In this document: positions 38,761 to 49,834 of the stretch, piece by piece
How the letters are laid out: each line of letters starts with the position of its first letter
Numbering within the stretch: the stretch's first letter is position 1
Assembly: GCA_009829735.1 (NCBI GenBank)
Contig: CM020620.1
Location: forward strand, 2,173,447 to 2,237,446
Length of the DNA: 64,000 nucleotides
Reading direction: 5' to 3'
DNA from: Pyropia yezoensis
Taxonomy: Eukaryota; Rhodophyta; Bangiophyceae; Bangiales; Bangiaceae
Position numbers and translations under genes: made by a program
The notes under the pieces: generated by a model
The model's database searches: none
Seen by the model: only the letters and a program-made list of their open reading frames with translations
Told to the model about the DNA's origin: nothing

Positions 38761-40901
38761 ATATCCCCCCAACTAACAGAGAGACCCTCCCGCAGCTCGC
38801 GTGTAATCAGGGCTTCAACGCCCTCATACCATAGACGGGGACCCCCTTCCGGCATGACAGGGACGGAAGGAGACACAGGCGCGGCCAGAGGAGCCACAGG
38901 AGCCGATACGGCTACCACCGGAGCCGGTGCCGCCCGACACGAGGCACGGTAGGACCTTATGGAAGGGGCTCCACCGTAAGCCCGGCGGGACTCCGCCCGA
39001 CGACGGGACGCCTCACGCTCCTCATCCGTAGAGTCCCACTCTCGGGGACGACGGCCAACCCCCGCCGGTATCGGGTTACCGAACCACGGGGCTATGACCT
39101 GAAGAGGGTTATAGATAACCATGGGAATACCCAGGTCAGGAACAGCCTCGGTGGACGCCCACCGACGGTAACTGGGCTCACCCGGCTGAGTGCGCAGGAT
39201 GCGCAACGAGGGACGAGGCAAGAAGGCAGCCCCAGCCTGTGGATCCCGGTACAGGGATAGGTTCGACACCTCCGCCCAGCTCACTGCATCGTGAACGGCC
39301 AAGAGGGCCTTGAACTCACGGGCCGACCCCGTCTGGACAGCAATGGCGTCAACGTCCAGCTCCCCAATATGCTGACGGACACCCTTCGGAAGATGAAACA
39401 GCCGTCCCTGCCGACGGACGGACAACAGAAAGGAGGAAGCCTGCCCGAGGGTAACCTCGAGGGTGAAGGTCCCCTGCAACGGGTGGACAGGCCGAGAGGC
39501 CAACACACTACCGAAGTATCTGAGGCATGAGCCGGTGTCAAACCGGAATGCCGGGGCGGATTCCCATCCCTCCTGCCATAGAGGCGGACGCACGGGAATG
39601 CACACCGACGCGCGACCGTTACCGGTCTGCAACGCGCACGTCTTATCGGTGCGGAACGCATCCGCCATGACACCGTGGTTACGTCGCCAGCTCGACGCCG
39701 ACTTCAACTCTGCCATGGGCGGGTACGGCGCCGTCAACGTCAGATACGGGGATGCCCCCGGGAATTACTCGAACCCGGGATACCGGCCGGTATCGGGCAC
39801 GGTGTGCCCGAACGCAACAGGGGTCACCGAGGCCGCCACCCTCCGAGCACTAGCCGGGTAGTCAACGTCCCACGGCAACGCAGGAGCAACCAAGTCGCAT
39901 ACCCCGAACGCGAGGTTGAGGAATACGTCACCCCGCCCGATCCGGGTTCGCCAGAGCTGCGCATGCCGGTCGTCCGGCTGACTCAGTATCCAATGATGCT
40001 CCACACGGACAGCGTTCGGCTGATTGACCAGCCGCGCCAACTCCCGCTCCCAACTCGGGTCCAACTTGATGCGACAGGAGGAACCTCCACGGTAGCTCGG
40101 CGGGTGGAAGTCCACCCGCATCCGCCCGGCAGAGTCCATAGGCTCCTGCACGGTAAGGCCTCGAACACGAGCCACCAAGTCGGCAACCGACATGGGGGGG
40201 TGGCCCGCCACAAAAGCGACGCCACCACCCAGCGGGGCACCCCGGGCGGGCCCAGGAAGAATTGGCGGCGCCGGGGGATGCCTCACCGGCAGATGAGCCG
40301 GCGCTGCAGGCGCCGGTGGGCGAGGAGGAAGAAGAAGGGCGGGCGCTCGCCCGGAGTAACATTCGGAGTCCACCGCCATCCGGGAAGACACGTCTTGACT
40401 GATAGTCGCCGGCGGAACCGCGGGAAGTGCATCGTCACCACCCCGGCCCGACGAGGGTACAACGGGGACGCACGGGGTAGACCCTTCAACCGCCCCCGCG
40501 GACGAACCACCAACCGGGCGGGTACCCGCACCATGTTGTCCGGCTGTCCCGGCCGGGGTGCTGCCACGACCATCAGCAGCAGCGGCCGCACCATCTTGAG
40601 GTAGCGCCGCGCCGGCACAGGCGACAGGAGCCATCCGGGCCGCCGGAGGAGTCGGAAGAGGAGCCACCACACGCGGTTTACCGCCCCCCGACGGCGCCGT
40701 CGTGCCGCTGCAAACGGACGACAGTCCGCCCGGCGGGCCCGCCGCCGACACGCGGACGGTCACCCGATCCTCGACGTCCTCCGACGAGCTGGCGAGGAAG
40801 CCCTCGGCCGCGGTGGCAGCGACGGGAACGTCGTCCTGCATCACCTCCTCTTCCTCAAGCAGGAGGTCGTCCGTGCCCCCGGGCACCTGGGGGTCCGACA
40901 T
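38761..40901 (-). pseudogene. Antisense third ORF of A', N-terminal and central part
   Basis: It starts MSDPQVPGG at 40901 and shares the acidic patch, linker and conserved core with A1, but is clearly more diverged than A1 is from A2 (for example FHPPSYRGGSSCRIKLD for FHLPHPRGESSRRVKVD). One in-frame TAA at 39765-39767 stands where A1 has a Tyr codon. A2 is inserted near the C-terminus at the codons for SWGDI; the remainder is 28015-27785. The divergence within an otherwise open frame gives a useful third sample for testing selection on this protein. Confidence 0.88.
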
Positions 40902-41473
40902 GGTGGATCCGGGGTGGCAGGGGCGCCCCGTGCCAAAGAAGCCGCAGCCGGCTCGACCCGGTACGAAGAATGCACACGGACGAGCCAGGGAAGCGCGGGC
41001 GCCCGCGCTTATAACCACACAGCCCGGCACGAGCGATACGGCGACGCGGGACGACCCGCGCCAACCGAGCTACGAGGTCGCTCCACCCAGGCACCTGGGT
41101 CAGGTCCACGCCCCCACATGGAGTAATCAAGGGGGGTCAGCCCACAACCGCCCCCGCGACACGCAGGCAGCCCCCGCCCCCACTCACTCGTCCACACGAG
41201 AGAAGCCCCCCTACCACCAGACGCCTGGTGGCAGATCCGCTTGCACCCCCCCCCGGAGAGGGGGTCGTGACATGAAAACCCGCATTGGGAATTCAACGGT
41301 CCGGAAAACGGATCGTGTGTGTACCACACAAAGGGGGGCAACCCCTCAAACAACCCCAAAAAGGGGTGTCTGCCGCGACAGGGCGCAAAGCCCCACCCGA
41401 CTGGTAAACGGTCGCGCGACCCACTTACATTCGGAAAGCCGAATGCAACTCGACCCGAAGACGGGCCGAATCT
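40902..41473 (-). other. Leader of the A' antisense ORF
   Basis: Counterpart of the A1 and A2 leaders, with TTATAAG at 41008-41014 on the minus strand, 107 bp from the ATG. No gene supported. Confidence 0.6.
41008..41014 (-). promoter_or_regulatory. TATA-like element of the A' antisense ORF
   Basis: TTATAAG followed by a GC palindrome (GCGCGGGCGCCCGCGC), as in A1. Confidence 0.5.
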
Positions 41474-41485
41474 AAGGGTGGGATA
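41474..41485 (+). other. Polypurine tract of A'
   Basis: AAGGGTGGGATA, one change from the A2 tract, directly before the LTR. Confidence 0.8.
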
Positions 41486-41847
41486 TGTAGCAATATGGAT
41501 GACCGTATTGTGACCCTAATATAGGGGGACTACTTCTAACCCTTAACTTTCTAATTGGAAGTCCGTATTGGTCACGGTATCTATAAGTTACGTATGACCA
41601 GCGGGACTTGCATCTTGGGGTGGAAAGTAGTTAGTAGTGTCTCCGCGGGTTTATAACGAGGGGGCCGGCGGCGAATCCACCGCCGGCCATGGTGGAACAA
41701 CAAACCCCTCCCATTTGGGCTTCCATCTTTGTCCCGTGGCTTGCGCTCCAAGGACAGCAACCTTGACCTCCCGGTGACGCTGGTGCCGATCCCCCTTGGT
41801 GAGTGTTCCCTGAGAGTGGACGTGCAGCGGTTCCCTATTGTGCTACA
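41486..41847 (+). repeat. 3' LTR of A' (362 bp)
   Basis: Family A LTR with more substitutions than the other four copies. The next base, 41848, is family C integrase sequence. Confidence 0.93.
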
Positions 41848-42602
41848 TAGCTCCACTTGACTTTGTCACCCCAAGGCGGCTGACCAACTTCTCCCTGGAA
41901 AGAATACCAGACGGTCCTGAGCCTTCCCTAAAGCCGGGCCCCAAGGCAAAGGACAAGTTCCTGGAACAACTGAAGCTCCTTCTCCCACGAGTCAAGGAGT
42001 CAATCGCGAAGACCCGGGAGCGATACAAGCGGGACTATGACAACGGTGTTCGGGAGAAGAACAAGGAACTGGGTGGTGGCGACTGGTTTTTCGTGGACAA
42101 TCACAGCAAGACCCGGGGGAAGCTGGACTCCAAGACGGATGGGCCCTATGAAATCCTGAGCACGGACGGCTGGACGTTCCTTCTAGACGTGGATGGCTCT
42201 CCGTACCAGGTGAGCAGCGACCACGTCACTCGAGCTCCACCGCCACGCAAGCGGGACCTGACCCGGCGCAAGCATGCCGCAGTACCCTGGTTATCCCAAG
42301 AAGAAGGCCGAGAATACGTCTACGACAAGGTTGTAGACCATGCCTGGATGAAGGGACGCCTGTACCTGCGCGTACGCTAGTTCGGGTTCAACCCGGCTGA
42401 TAATACCTGGGAACCCGATAACCGGTTGCCCATTGCTGATGCCTGCGCCTACACGCGGCGGAACGGGATCTACTGCACTCCTGTGGCCAGAGCTGGCAAG
42501 ACCCTGGAGTCGGACTCGGAGGATGACGAGAAGGAAGGGGCTGATCAGGGTTTGCGGGACGAGTCGAGCTCGGCCGCAACGGACGCGGAACAAGAATCAT
42601 AA
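41848..42602 (+). pseudogene. Family C pol end: integrase C-terminus and chromodomain
   Basis: It begins in the integrase tail (IAPLDFVTPRR; compare A IAPLEWVMP and B VPLAFVTPRR), then a basic helix (KTRERYKRDYDN), a GPY module (TDGPYEIL) and a chromodomain (EYVYDKVVDHAW, LYLRVR). A TAG at 42378-42380 replaces the chromodomain Trp found in B (VRWFGY); the frame then continues with FGFNPADNTWEP and an acidic tail to a TAA at 42600-42602. No integrase catalytic core is present. Confidence 0.9.
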
Positions 42603-42762
42603 GAAGAGGGAACGGGTGTATCATGGAAAACAAGCAATACAAGCAAGCACCCGTTCGAGCAACTCTTCTCTTCGTCTCCTCCCGCCTCCCTTCTCCCGTG
42701 ACTCCCACCTTCCTTGCCCTCAATTATTACTCCCGGCGCGCGCGCTGCGCCGCGGGAGCGTC
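42603..42762. other. Convergent spacer of C
   Basis: 160 bp between the pol and antisense ORF stops. Short, with no tandem palindromes visible. Confidence 0.5.
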
Positions 42763-44756
42763 CTACAGCGCCTCTTCAGCAGCACGACGGGACCCAGAGG
42801 ATGACGGGATGACGTAGTAAGGCGGTCGAGACGACTCGACGTACTCCGCCAACGGAACAGCACAAGTGGCCGCCGGATGCTCCCGCTCCTCAAAGTACAC
42901 CCGCCGACGATCCTGGAAACTCGTGAAGGTCCCTGACCAGCGCTGGGCGAAGCCATGCCGGGTCAAGGTCGCAAGAAGCTCACCAACCACCGTACTGTCC
43001 GACATCTGGCCGCTGTCCGCACAAGCAAACACCTGGTCGACCACGTCATTCAAGACGCTAGCATACGTGCCCAACACTAAGGAAGACCCGACGCCCTCAA
43101 CCTGCACCGGAAGTCGGCCCAGCTGATCCTTGATCATGCCCACGTCGTACCGGTCGTACGCCGGGCCACCTTGCGTCAGGTGCCAGTCGGGCACCCGGAA
43201 GCGGGAAAGGCATAGCGTCGGCGCCGGAATCTCAACCCGACCTGAGGACGCCACACCCGGACGGCTAGAACCGATACCGGAAACAGGAGTACCCAACTCA
43301 AGGGTAGGCACCAAACCGCCACCAGCCGTAGAAGTCGCACGAGCAGGAGCGGCCGGAGTAGTAGAAGACCGGATGGTACCGCCAAGAGCAGCGCCAAGAG
43401 CCGCAGCAGGCAAACGCGGTGCCGGAGGAGCCGGAAGCACCGGTGCAGGAAGGGCCTGGCGCGCAAGCGCCGGCGACGGCGAAGGCGAAGCTACCGGTGC
43501 AGCAGGAGTAACCGGAGGAACTTGAACACTTGCAGATGCCCGACCGACCGCCGCAGCCCACCCCGACTCTTGTACCGGCGGACCAGGTGGCAGGAGGTCC
43601 AAGGCGGTCGGCGCAGGAAGACCCCACAGCTGCGGCCACGCCGGCAGCGGCGTTGCCAGCTGCACCTTGGCTTGAGAAGTCTGGTAGACCTCCTGCACCC
43701 AACCCGAACCATCCCGACGCCGACTATTCTGGTCCGTGATCGAGCTCAAGAATGTCCGGTCGTGCACCGGGAGTGGACGCCACAAGTCGATCATCGCCTG
43801 GAAGAGTTCCTTGTACTCCATATCCTGGTTGCAAAAGAAGTCCACGGTCAGCTTCTCGACAATCCAGACCATCATCAGGTCCGAGAGAAGCCAGAGCCGG
43901 TTGGACACCAAGACCTCGTGGAGCCAGTGGTTGGCCGCCAAGACCGTCATCTCGGAAGTGTATATCATGTACGGGATTGAGTGGAAGAAGCCCTTGATCG
44001 ACGCCTGGGTCAGAGCGTCCTGGAATTAGCAGGTGAAGGGGATGCTCGACGGTGCGAACCCGACCGGGATCTCGACTTCATGCTGCTGCGGGATGACCTT
44101 GGGGTAGTACGCCGCCCGGTCGGCCTTCTCCAGCTTCCAGAACTCTTGCTGTACTTCCGGGTCAAGAAGGGCGGCTCCAGAGCGACCATCCCCGGACGGG
44201 GATCACAGGTCAAGTTCCTAGGTCCCTTGAGCGCCTCGTCCCAAACCTTGAGCGCCCGGCGGACGTAATCCTCCTCCTCCGGCCACCGGAGCACGGACGC
44301 AGACCCTCGGCGCTCGGTCAAGGGAAGATCCAGCACCAGCGCAAAGGCGAGGTCCTCGAGGCGGGCAACCCAAGACGAACCGGAAACGCTCTGGGAGCGG
44401 TCTAGAGCCAGGCGCATCTGATCCGCCGTGTACAGGCGCGTCTTGTCCATCTCGGTCAAGACCCCGCGCTGGAGCTCCTTACGCCAGATGGCCAGGCAGT
44501 CCTGCTGGCACCGAACCGCGCTGACGTTCCCGACCACTGTGGAGGAGCGCCGGGCCTCCAGGGGATCGTGACAGAGAAGCATCTCCGGGAGACCCACCGG
44601 GGGGGTCTCGACCGGGCGCGACGCCGGAGCCGGGGGCACTTGATGCGCCTCCTCCGCCGTAACGACCGGCGTCCGCGCCGACACCCGAGGAACCGGAGGC
44701 AGGAGAGGGGCACGATTACCCGAATTCTCCTCCGCAGAGCCCGCCACCGGATTCAC
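42763..44756 (-). pseudogene. Antisense third ORF of element C, degenerate
   Basis: Same place and orientation as in A and B. The frame is open from about 44756 (no convincing ATG; the first codon of the open stretch is GTG). Order: Pro/Ala-rich N-terminus, region with CLAIWRKELQRG and LRWPEEEDYVRRALKVWDEA, then a frame change near 44190. In the second frame it reads AAYYPKVIPQQHEVEIPVGF, which matches B (QYYPK, VEVPYGF), then a TAA at about 44028, then NHWLHEVL, a long Ala/Pro linker and a C-terminal segment with GGPAYDRYDVGM and HGFAQRWSGTF comparable to the A C-terminus (GGPRLWYEGVDAL, IADRWSTEV). Damage is two events, so this copy is dead, but it shows that the ORF predates the split of A, B and C. 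Confidence 0.8.
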
Positions 44757-45797
44757 GGGCCCAATCTGAGCTAGCGATAGTGGTTTAAGGAGGGGTGGAA
44801 ACTATCTTGAGGAGAGAGTTGAGGGGATCAGATGGAGTTTGGTAGGGACGAGGAGGGGCGGGTACGGTGCTGCGAGATGAGCTGACCGATATGGTTTCCG
44901 AGATGGCGGGTCAGTCCTTTTTCAGTGGCCTTCACCCTCTGCCAGCAGCACCCCGCACCTCCTGCCTGCCCCCCCCCCCCCCGCACGCGGCTGCGGCTGC
45001 CCCGAAGTGCGCCGTCATAATGGAACTTCCATTGCTCAGATTCAGCGCCCTGACGCATCTAGACGATTCCAGACCAGCCCGGAAGCTCTCGCGACATCCT
45101 GCAAACTTTATTGGTTGTTGGCTAGGGGGTTATACGCGAGTGGTGGAGGATGCGGCTCGGCGTGGAAGGGGTGGAACGGCGGGTGCCCCGTCTCGGAAGC
45201 CCCCACGGCCCATGCGGGGGATGTTTGTGGTGGGGTGGAAAGCGCCTGGCGTTGGGCCATGTCTGAGGCCCTTTTCCAACAACCGCCTCGTACGCGTCGC
45301 AAGGCGGCAGAGGACAGCGCTCGCACGGTGGGGGGACGAGCAGGCCCCCCGACGGCGGCGGCGCGACTGCCGCTCTCCAGCAGACCGCGGGGGAGTGAGG
45401 TGGGTGTGCGGGTGGGGTGCGGGGTCTCTTGTGTAGGGGGAGTCGAACGCCGTCGTCCGCGGCCAACGACGACGAGCCGTATTGAAGGTTTTTTTTTTTC
45501 TCTTGAAGGACGTCGCCCTGGAGACGGTTGCGTTTCCCCAACCAGCGCATCTGCGATCACGCCAATGGTTGGCTCTCTATTTGTATGTATGTATTTGGTG
45601 CGAGCGCGCTTGTCAGGCCGAGCAGCTGGGGCACTGGCCAAAGTGGACGGTGGTGCCTCACGCCGACGGCGCCCGACGTCGCCCCCGCCTCCGACGGGGC
45701 TTGTGTCGCCGCGGCGGGCGGCGTGGTGCCTAGGCCGTCAGGCTCTCTCTGGGAGGCGACGGTATGTAGCACTTTCGCTGGCAGTGCGGTCGACTGT
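44757..45797. other. Transition from element C to host DNA
   Basis: The C 3' LTR should lie here but was not found: no sequence matching 2409-2650 is visible. Purine-rich runs near 44787-44823 could be the polypurine tract. A C14 run lies near 44971-44984. From about 44,870 the GC rises and the sequence looks like host DNA. Open frames on both strands are low-complexity and not recognised. Confidence 0.5.
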
Positions 45798-45801
45798 CTA
45801 G

Positions 45802-45859
45802 TGTCTATTCTACCTTGCAAAAGCTTCATATGAATCCGTCCAGAGATTCATTTGAAGCT
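45802..45859. repeat. Left terminal repeat and hairpin of the piggyBac-type element
   Basis: The 16-bp terminal repeat, then AGCTTCATATGAATC (45822-45836) and its near-perfect inverse (45845-45859), with an 8-base loop. Confidence 0.88.
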
Positions 45860-46772
45860 CTTCTCGGATCGCCCGATGCAGCACCCATTCATATGAAATC
45901 GGGTATTCTTCCACCTACGAGATCACTCTCTGACGCTTCACGGCGGCCGTGCACCGCGAGCCACTGTTGGCAACAGCTGAACACAATGCGCGTGACCACG
46001 AGACTCTGTCGCCGCATGAAAATTTTTAGGTGCTCGTCGACAGTTGCCCGCAACACCGCCCTGTCAACGCCCCGTCCCAGCAGTGCCACTTCTTCAACAC
46101 GCCCCCCCCACGATCCCGCCGGCTCATCTGCCCGCCCTCTCTGCCACCACTCGATACCGACGGGATCCACCGGTGTGGCGCCATCACGTGACAGTACCCA
46201 CCGAACCAGACCGGTCTGTAGCCAAAGCACGTCGCTCGTATCCTTCTACCGGCCCCCCCCATGCTGGCAGGGGGCCCTTTTCGAGACACAGTCGCTGACC
46301 CACCCTCGCGGCCCATTCGTCCGTTGCCACTGCCACCCCACCCCCCGTCCCTCCCCCTGCCCCGCAACGCCCGGGTCAGCTGGCGGCTCTCCAAACCGCT
46401 GTCCTCACTCAACGTGGACCCCTGCCTGGCGAGATTACACCACGTGCACCGCGCAGTGGCCCCCTCCAACACGCGGTAGCTTCTCGCGCGATCGCTACAT
46501 ACAGGCCCACTATTATACCACAACATGGGAGGCGTGCGCACGACGAGGGAGGTGCCGGTCCCTCCTGCGCGCCCCCCCTTCCACCCGCCTCCATACATCG
46601 TCACACTCCGTCTATGCTGAGAGCGCTCGCCCTCACGAACGTTGGCACTCGCGACGCAGCCACGCGCATCCCATAGGGTCGCCAACAAATTTACCCATGC
46701 GCTGACAGCCCGCCCGACGCGCGACACCTTGGTGCCCGCCCACAGTAGATTCACTTCACCCTCGCCATCCCG
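45860..46772. other. Left non-coding part of the piggyBac-type element
   Basis: About 900 bp between the terminal repeat and the transposase stop. No gene recognised. A second TTCATATGAA motif lies near 45889-45898. Confidence 0.5.
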
Positions 46773-49055
46773 TCACACACTCATCGCATGCGTGCTCCGT
46801 ATGTGGCCTGCGAAGCAAGGTCTGCCGGTGCGCGGGCCACACAGAAACGCCTCCTTGACTCCCGGGGTATCGCGGCAGGTTGAGCAAGCAAGAGAAGTCT
46901 TGTAGGAGCACTCCAGACACTGGCGCTGGGCCAAGTGGTTGGTTGATGGATGCCGCCGCTTGGTTGTGGGTACCAAATGCGTGCCCACCCCGTACGCCAG
47001 GTGCGTCACATCCTCCTCGGGATTGGCAGGCACCGCCCGCTGCCGTGTGCCGGTGACGTCAAAGGTGTTGTCGATGAGCTCGGTCGCGAGTTGCTCGTAG
47101 AACTGAGTCTGCAGGAGTGTCGCGGCAGGCCCTCTTGCGCCATGGTACAGCATCCACGAGTCGACAAGGCAGATGCCCAGCAACGAGTGGTTGACACGCG
47201 TTGACCAGTCGTGTGTGCCCAGCTTCTTCTCAAGCCGCAGATCGTCCTGCCGACAACGGTTGTGCCGGTCAATCTGAGAGCAACAGCCATAGTAGATCTC
47301 TGCCACACGAGGTTGACGAACGATTAGGGACACCCGTTGAGCTCCACCCTCTTCCGTTTCCCGCCACCTCAAGCGCTCGTACGGGGTGCCCGGTTGATTG
47401 CTGGAAGCGGAGGCAATAAAGTACCGCCTCTCGCGATCCACCCATACCACGGCCATCAGGTCCGGCCGGCCGGACTCATCTCGATGGACCATGGTCACTT
47501 GATCCCCTCGACCGCAGAGCTCGCGAGCGGAGAGGAACGCCAGAGGAAACAGCCGATGTGCTGTCTTCACGACGCCGATGAAGCGTAAGCCAGCCGCCTT
47601 CAGAGCCATGGCCGCCCCAACACTTGCGGAATAAGAATCGGCGCACACAATCCGGTCCGTCCCCGACCATGGCTCCACCAACCGCATCATAATGACAGTG
47701 CCGTGGGCTCCGGCACGTTCCTCCTCAGTAAAGCTCGCATGCTGGTCCGCGGAGGTGGTGACCACGTGCAGCCGCAGCATGATCCCGCTCCGGCCGTAGG
47801 CGGCGTCTTGAATCTCACAGCCACTTTCGGGCTTCCGATCGATAGCTACGTAGTTGGGCAAGCCCCGCGATATCCAGTGACCCCCTTGACCGTACCACCG
47901 CGATATCGACTCATCCACGCAGATGGTGTCACCGGGGGTGACATTGGCTGCACGGTGGGCATTGATCGACCGCACGAAGTCGTTGACCAGCCCCCATCGT
48001 CGTTGCTCCGATCCCGGGTCAGGTGCGTCGGCATCTCCCGAGTTGCTTTGACTGAACGCCAGGCACGACCAGAGGGTGTCAAAACGACGGCGCGGCATTC
48101 CCGTGCTGCACCCAAAGGCTGGTGCAGGCAAGTGCTTAGTCCTCGGAGTGGTGGACCACAGCTCGGCACGTGTCCCAAACTCGAAGCGCGTTGAAAGAAG
48201 GAGGATGCCAAAGAACTTTAAAACCTCCCCCGGTGTGGTAGTCGGATGGCCCTTGACCACCAACCTTGCCGAGGTCAAGACCACCATCCGTGTCAGCTGG
48301 TCGGGCGGGAAGACAGCCAGAAAGTAGTCCAGTGGCGAGCGCGTACGCCCGGTGCCGACAGAGTCCCCCCTCTCCGTGATAATCTCGCCGCCAAGCGTGC
48401 GTACGGACCACTGGCCGCGTGCGGCAGGGCCACCGATTGGCTGCAACACGTCAGCAGGCTTTCACTTGAAGCCGTGGGCCACGACGGGTGTTGGCTGCGC
48501 TGTCGTACCCGTCGCGGCGGCGGCAGCTGCGGCGGACAGGGGTGAGGAAGAGAGTGCGGGGAGAGCCCGCTGGCTTGGGGGGTCCGCAGGGGACTCGAGG
48601 GAGGAGGACGCCAGAGGGAGGCCCGCCTGGCTCGGCCGGTCGCACTGAGACTCGCGAGGAGGGAGTGGGAAACGGGGACCACGTGACAGGAGGGGAGCAC
48701 CTGGCCCGGCAGTGGACGCGCCGCCGACTGGCCCATTCACTTGGCTGCCCGCTTCGGCCAAGGTCTCGAGTGGAGAAGGGGTGCCGTCGGCCGAGGGAGC
48801 GTATCCGGTCCGCACGTTCCGCAGCCCAAGGCACTTTTCCACCTCGTACCCGGACATGCGCCAGCGCGCTGTGACCGTCGTCACCAACTGGTTGTTTTCG
48901 TTCTTGTCTCTGCAAAACGCCGTCACGCAACCGTCGACCAACTTGGTAGTTGCAGCACTTCCGTACAGCCGCGCAAACTCAGAGTAGTGCTTGATGTGCA
49001 CGGCCTTGGCGTGGACTGCTGCGCCAATGCTCAATCGGCTGTCCGACTTCCCCAT
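46773..49055 (-). CDS. piggyBac-type transposase (DDE), one in-frame stop near residue 198
   Basis: The ATG at 49055 opens a frame of 197 codons (conserved start, then a Ser/Pro/Ala-rich linker) ending at TGA 48462-48464. The same frame continues for 560 codons with no ATG for the first 50, so the stop is either a lesion, a read-through codon or lies in an intron. The continuation has the piggyBac DDE fold: TICVDESIS, IVCADSYSAS and QIDRHNR give the three catalytic aspartates (179, 271 and 394 counting from 48449), the insertion-domain pattern is typical, and the C-terminus is Cys-rich (CLECSYKT, CSTCRDTPG, LCGPRTGRPCFAGH) as in piggyBac DNA-binding RING-like domains. It acts in the nucleus to cut and rejoin the element ends at 45802 and 49834. 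Confidence 0.88.
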
Positions 49056-49783
49056 GGTTAAAAATCCAGCGCGGGAAGGGAAAAGCGTAGGTCAGCGTAG
49101 GGGGGGGCCAAGAGGTCAGAGGCGGGGGGCGGGCAGGGGAAAGTCCAAAGGGGGCGCTGGGCCGGGCGGGAAACCAGAGGGGTGGCGGGGGGGTCCGGAG
49201 AAGTTCTCAGGGGGGCACTGGGCCGGGGGGGAAGCCAGAGGGGTGGACGCGGGCGGAGAGGTAGGGGTGTTCGCGGAGATGGCGGCAGAAAGGCGGGCCC
49301 CGTCACCAGCTGCTGCCTCCTTGCGCCGCGCAGACGGAGCGGCAAACCAGGAGGGGTCGAGCGCGTGACCGTCCCCCATGCCATGCACCCGCGACGGCAC
49401 GCGACATGTACGTGGCGTCATCCCTCATCCAATGCACCCCGGAGCGCATGCGAGCGTGTGCTGGGGGGGGGGGGTGAGAGCAGATGGGTGGCGAGGTCGC
49501 GCCCTTTTTTCCCGCGCTATGCTCTGAGCGCAAGCGCGCGCGTGCTGCCAGGGAGGCTCAGATGGCGCGCTGGGGCGTCTGGCGCAGAGTCCCGGACGGG
49601 ACTGCGCGGGAGCACAGGAGTGACCTTCTGCGAGACTGGCAGGAAAGTCCGCCTTGCCGTGGAACTACTGAGAGTTTAGGGACCATAATTGGCTCCAAGG
49701 GTAAACAGACAGCGCTGACCACGTTTCTGCAGTCAGAAAACAGACAGGAAGACCCAGTCCACGAGAAAACTGGATTGAAGATG
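49056..49783. other. Right non-coding part of the piggyBac-type element
   Basis: About 730 bp, with G-rich simple sequence at 49097-49260 and a G10 run near 49466-49476. It would hold the transposase promoter. No gene seen. Confidence 0.5.
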
Positions 49784-49834
49784 AGCTTCATATGAATCTA
49801 AAAGATTCAAATGAAGCTCAAGGTAGAATAGACA
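49784..49834. repeat. Right terminal repeat and hairpin of the piggyBac-type element
   Basis: AGCTTCATATGAATC (49784-49798), inverse GATTCAAATGAAGCT (49804-49818), then CAAGGTAGAATAGACA to 49834. Confidence 0.88.

Larger units (their letters stand above)
27417..41847 (+). mobile_element. 5'-truncated family A element A', split by A2
   Basis: It has no gag, pol or 5' LTR. What is left is the convergent spacer, the antisense ORF and the 3' LTR (41486-41847). The junction with C at 27416/27417 falls where the inverted copy at 1-240 continues into integrase, so the breakpoint is clear. On the right, C integrase resumes at 41848. A2 is inserted within the antisense ORF at ATATC. The loss of both the A' body and the C integrase middle fits one deletion spanning the 5' boundary. 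Confidence 0.85.
45802..49834 (-). mobile_element. piggyBac-type DNA transposon (4033 bp), flanked by CTAG
   Basis: The terminal inverted repeats TGTCTATTCTACCTTG (45802-45817) and its complement (49819-49834) are exact. Each is followed inward by a 15-bp inverted pair built on AGCTTCATATGAATC, giving terminal hairpins. CTAG flanks both ends (45798-45801 and 49835-49838), so the 4-bp duplication may be CTAG instead of the TTAA usual for piggyBac, or CTAG may belong to the repeat. The only gene is the transposase, on the minus strand. Confidence 0.88.

Noticed and set aside
44757..45100. Search for a 3' LTR of element C
   Set aside because: No sequence matching 2409-2650 or with TG...CA ends was visible, so none is annotated.
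48437..48461. A 25-bp GT...AG segment that could be a micro-intron removing the transposase stop
   Set aside because: Removing it does not restore the downstream transposase frame, and 25 bp is too short for a normal intron.
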